This document shows positions 23,748-31,797 of a DNA stretch of 64,000 nt, piece by piece. Under the pieces are notes generated by a model, which had not been told where the DNA came from, searched no databases, and saw only the letters and a program-made list of their open reading frames with translations. The stretch covers positions 62,316-126,315 of the forward strand of contig NZ_BMED01000001.1 in the NCBI RefSeq assembly GCF_014636315.1, written 5' to 3'. Position numbers and translations under genes: made by a program. This DNA comes from Parundibacterium terreum. Lineage in GTDB: Bacteria; Pseudomonadota; Gammaproteobacteria; Burkholderiales; Burkholderiaceae_D. Every line of letters begins with the position of its first letter. Position 1 is the stretch's first letter.

Positions 23748-25955
23748 ATGCTCAAACTTTCGATACTGCTGCTGTGCGCCGCGAGCATGGGCGCGATTGC
23801 GGCGCCCCCGCAGAATCAGCCCGATGTTGCTGTCCGACCCAAGGTGGCGCTGGTGCTGTCCGGCGGCGGTGCGCGTGGCGGCGCCCACATTGGTGTGCTC
23901 AAGGCGCTGGAAGAGCTGCGGGTGCCGGTCGATATTGTCGTCGGCACCAGTGCTGGCGCTATCGTTGGTGCTGCCTACGCCAGCGGCATGCCGCTGGCCG
24001 ACATTGAGCGCGAGATGCAGTCGCTCAGCACTGCATCACTTTTTCACGACGTTGACCGGCGCTCGCTGTCAGTGGCCCGAAAGACCGACGACGAAGGCAG
24101 CTATGTCGGACCTGAGTTTGGCATCGACGCCAATGGTATTTCCCTGCCCATGGGGGCGGTCTCAGGGGTGGCGCTGGAGGCTGTGCTAAGGCGCCTGACG
24201 GCGCGCCAGGCTAGCGAAAACTTCGATCGCCTGCCTATACCCTTCCGTGCTATCGCTACCGACGCCGCCAGCGGCGAAATGGTGGTTCTGGCCCAGGGCA
24301 ACCTTGCGTTGGCGGTGCGCGCGAGCATGGCGATTCCAGCGGTGCTTACACCGGTCGAGATTGATGGCCGCCTGCTGGTTGATGGTGGTCTTTCACGCAA
24401 TCTGCCGGTCGACGTGGCGCGCGCGCTGGGCGCAGACATCATCATTGCTGTCAACATTGGTACACCCCTGCTTAAACGCGAGGAAATCAAATCGGTATTG
24501 TCAATGTCCAATCAGATGACGCGCATGCTTACCGCCAGCAATGTGCGCCATTCACTGGCGGAATTGAGCTAGCGTGACGTACTGATCACCCCTGATCTCA
24601 GCACCGTCAATTCCAGCAGCTTTGATCTGCTCAAGGAGGCCGAAGCGCTAGGCCTAGTGGCGGGTCGCGCGGCCGCCGGTGAACTGCAACGTTATGCTGT
24701 CACCAAGACAGATTACGCCGCCCTGATCGCCTCCCGGAAAGAAGTTTCTCCAATGACCGGCATCAGGATCAATGACATTGAATTCGTCGGTACGCAGCGG
24801 GTGCAGCAAGAGGCGCTGCGTGGCGGCATGGAAACACAGGCTGGCGATTTGTTCGACTCAGCCAAGGCCGAGCGTGACATGCGTCGCCTGTTCGGGCGCG
24901 GCGATTTCGAACACGTCAGCTATGCCGTCAATCTTCGGCCCGATGGTAGCAATGTCATGACCACCACTGTCAGCGAAAAATCTTGGGGACCGCAGTACTT
25001 GCGGCTGGGCCTGGGAGTGTCGACAGATTTTGAGGGAGACTCATTTTTCTCGCTACGCGCCTCGCATCGCTGGAGCTGGCTTAACGCGTTGGGTGCCGAG
25101 TGGCGTAACGAGGTGGAAATCGGTCACGCTGATCGCCTTAGTACCGAATGGCTGCAACCGCTAACGCCCGGTCAGCGACTATTCACCAGCGCTTACCTGA
25201 GTGGCGAGCGCACACCGTTCGACCTCTACCGTAACGGTGACCGGTTGGCGCGTTTTCGACGTCAGTCGGTCACCTCAGGCGTCGACTTGGGCGTACCAGT
25301 GCAGGAATGGGGCGAGGCACGCGTCGGCATCTCACGTGGCAATGTAAGCATGCTCAACGACACCAGTTTTGTTCCCGCGAGTGAGTTGCTTCCACGAGCA
25401 CGCGCGGCTGGATTGCAATTGCGTCTGCGTGCCGACACGCTGGATAATCGGGTCTTCCCTCGCTCGGGGGTAGAAACGGACTTGCAGCTATATTCGTCGC
25501 GTAGCACACTGGGGGCAGACAACAACTACAACAAGCTTTCCTTCTCGGCGCTGACGGCGCTGGCTACCGGTCCACATTCGCTGACGGCTGCTATGGAGGT
25601 GCAGCGCAAGTTGGGTGGCAACGAACTGCCGGATGATGAATTGATTTCGTTCGGCGGCTTCCTCAAATTGTCGGGCTACCGGACTGGTGAGTTGGTGGGT
25701 AACAGCCTTCATTTCGGACGCTTGGTCTACAATTACCGCATCTCCGGACCTGGTTGGCTGGACGGCGTCTATCTCGGCGCATCTGCCGAGCTAGGACGAA
25801 TGGGCAACACGATCGACGCGCAAAATGGTGAACAGACGGTACGGAGTAACGCACTCTACCTGGCTATAGATACGCCGCTGGGGCCACTTTACTTTGGCGC
25901 CGGGCGTGCTTCGCGTAGCAAAAATGCGCTGTATTTAATGATAGGAAAACCGTGA
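23748..25955 (+). pseudogene. Patatin-BamA type Vd autotransporter (PlpD-like) with internal amber codon
   Basis: One continuous frame of 735 codons is broken only by TAG at 24570-24572 (codon 275). Before it: a Sec signal (MLKLSILLLCAASMGAIA) and a patatin phospholipase domain with oxyanion GGGARGGAHIG, nucleophile GTSAG and catalytic DGG (LLVDGGLSRN). After it, in the same frame: RDVLITPDLS, a POTRA-like domain (IRINDIEFVGTQRVQQEALRG) and a 16-strand Omp85-type barrel ending LYLMIGKP. The whole matches P. aeruginosa PlpD, which secretes its own patatin domain. TAG could come from CAG (Gln) by one C-to-T change. Either the gene is a recent pseudogene or the stop is read through; the downstream half has a GTG at 24657 but no signal peptide. 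Confidence 0.88.
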
Positions 25956-25998
25956 TACTGGGCGGAAGCGGCTACAAAGCGATTCAATAATGTTTAGA

Positions 25999-26066
25999 TG
26001 CCCGGCCTGATCGCACCACTCCCCTACTCCTCAAGTTCCTGCATTGTCAGCTCGGTGACATATCGC
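25999..26066 (-). pseudogene. Remnant of ICMT/PEMT-like membrane methyltransferase (middle part)
   Basis: About 70 bp aligning with 10058-10127 of the prophage methyltransferase gene. The minus-strand frame reads C-x-x-S then stop, then RNLRSRGVVRSG, against CSNLTSRGVVRSG in the intact protein. It corresponds to the segment immediately before the one preserved at 17766-17935; about 12 codons between them, including the R-H-P motif, are missing. Both fragments are on the same strand and in the order expected if one gene had been split. Confidence 0.7.
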
Positions 26067-26119
26067 AGAAGAACTAGTCCATCAGGATTGAAGCGGTCAG
26101 GCTTCCCAATAGCCAGACA

Positions 26120-26989
26120 TTAACTAGCTGGCTTGAACACAGTGCGGAACGCCTTCAGTGCTGCAGGTTGATAGACGGTGGCATGGCTTTCCCCAGGCAT
26201 CGACTCCACACGCCAATGCAGTCCAACATTTCCGGCCTTTGTCAGTGCGTGCGAAAATTCCTGCATCATCTCGGCCTCGCCCTTCTCGCCGCTGGCGACG
26301 AGATACAGGGTCTTGCTACTTGAGGCTTTAGCTTTTAGCAAAGACTCTGCGTCTTTGATCAATTGACTATCGTTCCACCAGAGACTAGGGTCGATAGCAA
26401 TAGCGATATCAAACAGATCTGGCTCAAGCAAGAGTGTCTCGACGGCGAACAAGCCCGCCAGCGATTCGCCGACAATGGCATTTTCTGCCGTAGTGCGATA
26501 GCGCTCTTTTACCTGCGGTATCAGCTCAGTACGGATGAAGCGGCGAAACGCTGCTGAGCCACCGACAACCGGCGCGATTGCCTTGTCCTTTGCGACCTCG
26601 GTTGGCCCGGTCAAATCGCGCCGACGTTGTGTGTTCTCGATACCCACCAGGATGAACGGGCGCATCGTGTTATTGTCAACTGATACCTGCAGCAGTCCTG
26701 CGACATGCAGGAAGTCCTCGGCCAGTCCGCCGTCGGGCATATACAAGACCGGCAGGCGTAGTTTGTTTGTCGTCGTATAGACCGACGGCATATATACGTT
26801 GATGCGTCGCGTCTCTCCCAGGATATCTGAGCGTATTGTAAATGTCTCGCCAATCGATAGTGGAGTGGCCAGATCTCTTGCCTGGGCAAAGCAGCCGCCT
26901 GTAACAAACAGCAAGCCGCATATCAATGTGAGGATTTGCCCGCGCTTTATGGTGTCACGGCACAATCTTTGTATGAAACCAATATCCAT
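26120..26989 (-). CDS. Exported alpha/beta-hydrolase esterase (putative esterase family)
   Basis: 289 residues with a signal peptide (ILTLICGLLFVTGGCFA, cleavage near AQA). The fold is that of the Fes/IroE/antigen-85-like esterase family: YMPSVYTTTNKLRLPVLYMPDGG, a nucleophile elbow VGESLAGLFA (Ser near residue 175), an acid region after YLVASG and a catalytic His in PGESHATVYQPA. Substrates of relatives include siderophore esters and acyl thioesters; none can be chosen here. It stands alone, transcribed toward the decayed methyltransferase fragment. Confidence 0.8.
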   Translation of the reverse strand: MDIGFIQRLCRDTIKRGQILTLICGLLFVTGGCFAQARDLATPLSIGETFTIRSDILGETRRINVYMPSVYTTTNKLRLPVLYMPDGGLAEDFLHVAGLLQVSVDNNTMRPFILVGIENTQRRRDLTGPTEVAKDKAIAPVVGGSAAFRRFIRTELIPQVKERYRTTAENAIVGESLAGLFAVETLLLEPDLFDIAIAIDPSLWWNDSQLIKDAESLLKAKASSSKTLYLVASGEKGEAEMMQEFSHALTKAGNVGLHWRVESMPGESHATVYQPAALKAFRTVFKPAS

Positions 26990-27312
26990 TTTTTCTCAGA
27001 GTAGTTAATTTATTGAAATCTTGCGCACAAGCTTGCGTGATTGTATGAATAATAACTCGCCCTGCCTAGCAATAGACAATAGACAATAGACAATAGACAC
27101 AGTACCGTACCAGATTTCCTTCTGCCTTCTGAATGGATCTGCAGAACCTCACCCTCGCTCGCTCATCGGTGAATTTGCAGATGTAAAAAGCGGCGGCGAT
27201 CCACATATCTGGTTCATCACCGCACAAATGCCTGCCTTGCTATCGAACAAGCGTTTGTGCCCGGAATGAAAGTTATAGTTGCAGAGCTGGCCGCAACTCG
27301 TAACTCGTAACT
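26990..27312. repeat. Intergenic region with short tandem repeats
   Basis: Four exact AATAGAC units lie at 27071-27098. A second tandem, two and a half units of AACTCGT, lies at 27295-27313 and touches the stop codon of the OsmC-YcaO gene. No gene is seen in these 323 bases. Heptamer repeats of this kind can change in number by slippage. Confidence 0.8.
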
Positions 27313-29517
27313 CTAGCTGAATGTGACGGCCGCTTTGGCCCGTGCCACGTGCAGTTTCTTGTAGCTGTCGATCAAGCGGTGGTGCCTGTCCAGCCCTTCC
27401 AGTTTCACGCTGGTTGGCGTCAGGCCGAAGAAGCGTACGCTGCCGTCCACTGAGCCCAGTACCGCGTCCATCCTGGGGTTGCCAAACATGCGGCGGAAAT
27501 TGACGATGTAATCGTCCAGCTCCAGATCCTCATCCAGCAGCACTTCCAGCACTACATTCAAGGCCTGGTAAAACAATCCGCGCTCGACTGTGTTTTCGTT
27601 GTATTGCAGGAAGGCGCCCACCAGCTCATGCGCGTCTTCAAATTGTTCCAGGGCGAGATGAATCAGCAGCTTCAGCTCCAGCACCGTCAATTGGCCCCAT
27701 TCCGTATTTTCGTCAAACTCGATGCCGATCAAGGTGGCAATGTCGCTGTGCTCATCCAGCTCATTGTCTTCCAAACGCTCAAGCAAGGACTCCAGGCTGG
27801 CATCGTCCAGCTTATGCAGGTTCAGGATATCTTCGCGGAACAACAGCGCTTTGTTGGTGTTATCCCAGATCAAGTCTTCTACCGGATACACTTCGGAATA
27901 ACCCGGCACCAAGATTCGGCAGGCCGTGGCGCCCAGCTGCTCATACGTCGCCATGTAGACTTCTTTGCCCATTTCTTCGAGTATGCCGAACAGGGTCGTG
28001 GCTTCGTCGGCATTGGAGTTTTCTCCGTGGCCGGAAAAATCCCATTCCACAAAATCGTAATCCGCCTTGGCGCTGAAAAAGCGCCAAGACACAATGCCGC
28101 TGGAATCGATGAAGTGCTCAACAAAATTATTCGGCTCGGTCACCGCATTGCTGACAAAGGTAGGTTGTGGCAAATCGTTCAGGCCCTCAAAACTGCGGCC
28201 TTGCAGCAGTTCCGTCAGGCTGCGTTCCAGCGCTACCTCCAGGCTTGGGTGCGCGCCGAACGAGGCAAACACACCGCCTGTGCGCGGATTCATCAAGGTA
28301 ACGCACATCACCGGGTAGGTTCCGCCCAGCGATGCGTCCTTCACCAGCACCGGAAAGCCTTGCTCTTCCAGGCCCTGAATGCCGGCCACAATGCCGGGGT
28401 ATTTCGCCAATACTTCTTGCGGCACGTCCGGCAGGGTGATTTCACCTTCCAAAATTTCGCGCTTGACCGCCCTCTCGAAAATCTCCGACAGGCATTGCAC
28501 CTGTGCTTCGGCCAGCGTATTGCCGGCACTCATGCCGTTGCTGACGAACAGGTTTTCGATCAGGTTGGATGGGAAATACACTGCTTGGCCGTCTGATTTT
28601 CTCACATACGGTAGCGAGCAGATGCCGCGCTGCACATTGCCGGAATTGGTGTCGATCAGATGCGAGCCGCGTAGCTCGCCATCGGGATTGTAAATTTCCA
28701 GGCAATACTCATCCAGAATTTCAGCCGGCAGCGCATCTTTACGACCGGGCTTGAACCAGCGCTCGTTCGGGTAATGAACAAACTCTGCGTTGGCGATGTC
28801 TTCGCCCCAAAACGCACCGGCGTAGAAATGGTTGCAATTCAAGCGCTCGATATACTCTCCCAACGCCGACGCCAGCGCGCTTTCCTTGGTGGAGCCTTTG
28901 CCGTTGGTAAAACACATCGGCGAGTGCGCATCGCGTATATGCAGCGACCATACATTAGGAATAATATTGCGCCACGAGGCGATTTCTATCTTGATGCCCA
29001 GGTCCGCGAGCACGCCAGACATATTGGCGATGGTTTGCTCCAGCGGCAGATCCTTGCCCAGGATATAGGTGTTCGCTTCAGAGGCCGGTTTCAACATCAG
29101 CAAGGCCTGGGCATCGGCATCCAGATTCTCTACTTCTTCAATCACAAACTCAGGGCCGGCCTGCACTACTTTTTTCACCGTGCAGCGGTCGATGGAGCGC
29201 AAAATACCCTGACGGTCCTTGGCAGAGATATCCGGCGGCAATTCAACCTGGATCTTGAAAATCTGCTGGTAGCGGTTTTCCGGATCGACAATATTATTCT
29301 GCGACAGACGGATATTTTCGGTAGAAATATTGCGAGTATCGCAATACAACTTCACAAAGTAAGCCGCGCACAAGGCCGATGAAGCCAAAAAGTAATCGAA
29401 GGGGCCGGGAGCAGAGCCATCGCCCTTGTAGCGGATAGGCTGGTCAGCCACCACCGTGAAATCATCGAACTTGGCTTCTAGACGAAGCTTATCGAGAAAG
29501 TTGACCTTAATTTCCAT
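27313..29517 (-). CDS. OsmC-YcaO fusion protein
   Basis: 734 residues. Residues 1-150 form an OsmC/Ohr-like domain (DQPIRYKGDGSAPGPFDYFLASSALCAAYFV with its Cys, then the RSIDRCTVKKV segment with the second Cys). From about 170 to 560 follows a YcaO domain, an ATP-dependent cyclodehydratase-type fold that activates peptide amides, with ESALASALGEYIERLNCNHF and NTLAEAQVQCLSEIFERAVK as ATP-binding helices. The C-terminal about 170 residues look helical and acidic, TPR-like. E. coli YcaO assists RimO in methylthiolation of ribosomal protein S12, and this OsmC-fused form is its usual longer version in proteobacteria. No azole-peptide precursor gene was seen nearby, so a RimO-type role is more likely than natural-product synthesis. 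Confidence 0.88.
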   Translation of the reverse strand: MEIKVNFLDKLRLEAKFDDFTVVADQPIRYKGDGSAPGPFDYFLASSALCAAYFVKLYCDTRNISTENIRLSQNNIVDPENRYQQIFKIQVELPPDISAKDRQGILRSIDRCTVKKVVQAGPEFVIEEVENLDADAQALLMLKPASEANTYILGKDLPLEQTIANMSGVLADLGIKIEIASWRNIIPNVWSLHIRDAHSPMCFTNGKGSTKESALASALGEYIERLNCNHFYAGAFWGEDIANAEFVHYPNERWFKPGRKDALPAEILDEYCLEIYNPDGELRGSHLIDTNSGNVQRGICSLPYVRKSDGQAVYFPSNLIENLFVSNGMSAGNTLAEAQVQCLSEIFERAVKREILEGEITLPDVPQEVLAKYPGIVAGIQGLEEQGFPVLVKDASLGGTYPVMCVTLMNPRTGGVFASFGAHPSLEVALERSLTELLQGRSFEGLNDLPQPTFVSNAVTEPNNFVEHFIDSSGIVSWRFFSAKADYDFVEWDFSGHGENSNADEATTLFGILEEMGKEVYMATYEQLGATACRILVPGYSEVYPVEDLIWDNTNKALLFREDILNLHKLDDASLESLLERLEDNELDEHSDIATLIGIEFDENTEWGQLTVLELKLLIHLALEQFEDAHELVGAFLQYNENTVERGLFYQALNVVLEVLLDEDLELDDYIVNFRRMFGNPRMDAVLGSVDGSVRFFGLTPTSVKLEGLDRHHRLIDSYKKLHVARAKAAVTFS

Positions 29518-29751
29518 GGGAGAGTTCCAAAATAGTGCTCAAAATGATATAGCCGCTATTATCCGGTTTTTTAGCCTCATATCCCAGTTCTTTTAGGTTG
29601 AAGTAGGCTGCTTCAATTGTGCCGCTGCTAAGTGGCTTACTTATCTTGGCCTTGATATAGCCAGCGTGGATGTGCCAGCGTCGAATAATGCCCAGTAATG
29701 ACCAGCAATGCTACTGAGGCCAACTCCCCTGTTACGCTTGCCGCTATCCGG

Positions 29752-29928
29752 CTATTTTTTTTTCAGATCATTACGGTAGACAATCCAGATCAGTAAAGCG
29801 GTGGGCGGCACCCATGCAAACTGATACCAGAAAAAGATTGGGAAGCCAAAGAGAGTTGAGAACTCTGGGCTATTGTAGAAAGTAAGGCATAAAAGCCCGA
29901 TCAAGCTTGAGGCTAGGAATAGCCGCAT
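29752..29928 (-). CDS. DUF3311 small membrane protein (orphan)
   Basis: 58 residues from the ATG at 29926-29928. Two hydrophobic segments, FLASSLIGLLCLTF and LFGFPIFFWYQFAWVPPTALLIWIVY, with the G-(F/L)-P-(F/I)-F-(F/Y)-W-x-Q-x-x-W-V-x-x-(T/S)-A pattern of DUF3311. Such proteins are normally encoded just ahead of a sodium:solute symporter and probably act as its small subunit. Here no symporter follows: after 234 bases of non-coding DNA comes the OsmC-YcaO gene. The last three codons are a run of nine As on the coding strand, and the frame ends there. It may be a leftover of a lost transporter pair. Confidence 0.75.
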   Translation of the reverse strand: MRLFLASSLIGLLCLTFYNSPEFSTLFGFPIFFWYQFAWVPPTALLIWIVYRNDLKKK

Positions 29929-30044
29929 TGTTATTTACCTACATATTTATAGTTATCCGGGATCAGGGCATCCGGCAGTTTGAAGCCGGGGGCGGTGTGC
30001 CCGGGAGACCTATTGATACCAATTGGCCGACTTGCCTGCTTGCG

Positions 30045-30467
30045 CTAAGCGAGTGCCTTCCGGATAGATTCGGCTTGTGCGGCCAGTAGTGAATTCCCCG
30101 GCATGATTTCAGCCGGAGACCTCAGCGGGACACCACGGTACCTGGGCAGGATATGGATATGCAGGTGGAAGACCGTCTGGCCACCGGCCGATTCCGAGTA
30201 TTGCTGAATGCTCAGGCCGTCGGCTTTCAATGCTGTTTTGATCGCGACTGCAATCCGTTGTGTCTTGATCATCAAGTCCGCTAATATATCAGGCGCAACG
30301 TCGAGGATATTTCGTGCCCGTACCTTGGGGATGACGAGAACATGGCCGTCAGTCCTGGGTGTGGTATCCATGAATGCGAGCGTTGCTCCGTCCTCATAGA
30401 CTTTATGCACAGGGACCTCGCCGCGTAAAATCTCGGCGAAGATGTTATTTGAATCATAGGTGTCCAT
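30045..30467 (-). CDS. HIT family nucleotide hydrolase
   Basis: 140 residues with the histidine-triad motif HLHIHILPRY near residue 98 and the upstream family marks IFAEILRGEVPVHKVYED and HVLVIPK. HIT proteins of this branch hydrolyse or transfer nucleotidyl groups, for example splitting AMP-lysine or adenosine 5'-phosphoramidates. GGAA precedes the ATG at 30465-30467. It lies 70 bases downstream of mug in the same direction and may share its transcript. Confidence 0.92.
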   Translation of the reverse strand: MDTYDSNNIFAEILRGEVPVHKVYEDGATLAFMDTTPRTDGHVLVIPKVRARNILDVAPDILADLMIKTQRIAVAIKTALKADGLSIQQYSESAGGQTVFHLHIHILPRYRGVPLRSPAEIMPGNSLLAAQAESIRKALA

Positions 30468-30537
30468 CGCGATTCCTTTAGTTTCATTCGTTTTTGCTGT
30501 TTCGTAAGCAGCTTCTCCCCTCCTCCGTCACCGATGA

Positions 30538-31182
30538 TCAGGAAGGCTTGGTTTTTTTCGCCGTATCGGCTTCGTATATGCGGGGCAAGGTCTTTGCGGG
30601 GTAGGTACAAATATCGGAACGCCATGTGCCGGCGGACCGGCCGGCCAGTGCAATGTCACGACCATCGATAGCCAGACGCAATTCACGATAGGCACATACC
30701 AGATCATGTACGTTGAACGAGCGATTCAATCCACTGGGATTGGGCAACACCCATACGGATGCGCCACCAAATAATTCAGGCTGAGGTCCCCAATCAACTA
30801 CACGCTTGTGCGACATGGCGGCATAGGCAACTTTGCCGAGAAATGCAATATAGCGCGGGGCGTAACGCTCGATTTTTTCTGCCAGCAGAAGCTGCGCGCC
30901 GAAAAATTCATCAATGGCCAGTTCACTCGCACCCGCAGTCGCGCGGCCGACCGCCGTCGTCAAGCCGTACCGGTACTGGAGCAGATCGCTGTCATCTTCA
31001 GGAGCTATCTGCTCTGGCGTGTAGCCGGCCAGATGAAGCACTCGCCAGAATCGGTTGCCCCGACCCAGAAAATGATGGCCGCTCTCTGCCGCGGAGAGTC
31101 CTGGATTGATACCGCAGAAGACAACGTCCAGGCCGGGACCAAGCAGGTCAGGAAGTGATGACGGGGAATCAGTTGGGAACAT
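30538..31182 (-). CDS. mug: Mug-type G:T/U mismatch DNA glycosylase
   Basis: About 214 residues from the ATG at 31180-31182 (an in-frame start at 31224 would add 14). The uracil-glycosylase superfamily motifs of Mug are present: motif 1 FCGINPGLSAAESGHHF with the characteristic Asn, and motif 2 VLPNPSGLNRSF. It removes uracil or ethenocytosine paired with guanine, complementing other repair enzymes. The C-terminal about 40 residues beyond the motif-2 helix are longer than in E. coli Mug and rich in Lys/Thr. Confidence 0.9.
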   Translation of the reverse strand: MFPTDSPSSLPDLLGPGLDVVFCGINPGLSAAESGHHFLGRGNRFWRVLHLAGYTPEQIAPEDDSDLLQYRYGLTTAVGRATAGASELAIDEFFGAQLLLAEKIERYAPRYIAFLGKVAYAAMSHKRVVDWGPQPELFGGASVWVLPNPSGLNRSFNVHDLVCAYRELRLAIDGRDIALAGRSAGTWRSDICTYPAKTLPRIYEADTAKKTKPS

Positions 31183-31797
31183 GGAAAACTCATCAAAGTG
31201 TATGGAGAAGCCTATCCCCTCCATCTCAAATCACCAGCTAGCGGAAACAAGTCATCGCACTTTGATTCCTGGCCGCCGGCCAGAGTGAGATTCCAAAGTC
31301 TTTCAAAGTCGATCCGTTTTTGCTTTCGATGAAAAGATTATCGGCGTGGACAAGGTGCACCACAAGCGCCGGCATGGCGAGTTATTGGTCAATTGAGTGC
31401 GCTTTACGGCCATCTTGGTTTGAGTGGTTATATCTGCAACCGGGCGGGTTATTGAAAATAAAGAGGATGGAGCGTTGTGGCCCGAAACAAGCACTAGTTG
31501 GCCGCTTACAAATGCAGCCAGAAGTTTCTTTTGAAATGAGTCAAATCCATACTGTGCATGCCAGCAAGCAGAAGAGTTTATGCGAGTTAGGTGCTCTTTG
31601 GATAAGAGAGCAGCAGTACCAGAAAGTGAATAGGCATTTCGTCGTGGGTAGTCAGACACCCGTGCTTTATATCGATCAATGTCTTGTCGCAGGCTTGGAT
31701 AATCCGGCGGCTTTTTGGTTGAATGAGGCTGGGTCTGACCAGGACCCTGGATTTTACGATGAATGTCGGGTGGCATGCCTGGCTGAGGAGAATTACG
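31183..31797. other. Intergenic region upstream of sucA
   Basis: About 615 bases. A 178-codon open frame at 31320-31856 on the plus strand runs into the start of sucA in another frame; its composition is not protein-like and I do not call it. The region probably holds promoters for mug and sucA. GAGGAG at about 31785-31790 is the sucA ribosome binding site. Confidence 0.45.

Noticed and set aside
27071..27098. CRISPR-like array
   Set aside because: Seven-base units without spacers are a simple tandem repeat.
29507..29700. Minus-strand frame reading GYIKAKISKPLSSGTIEAAYF between DUF3311 and OsmC-YcaO
   Set aside because: The segment looks somewhat protein-like, but the frame has no usable start codon and overlaps the next gene's start; it could be decay of a lost gene.
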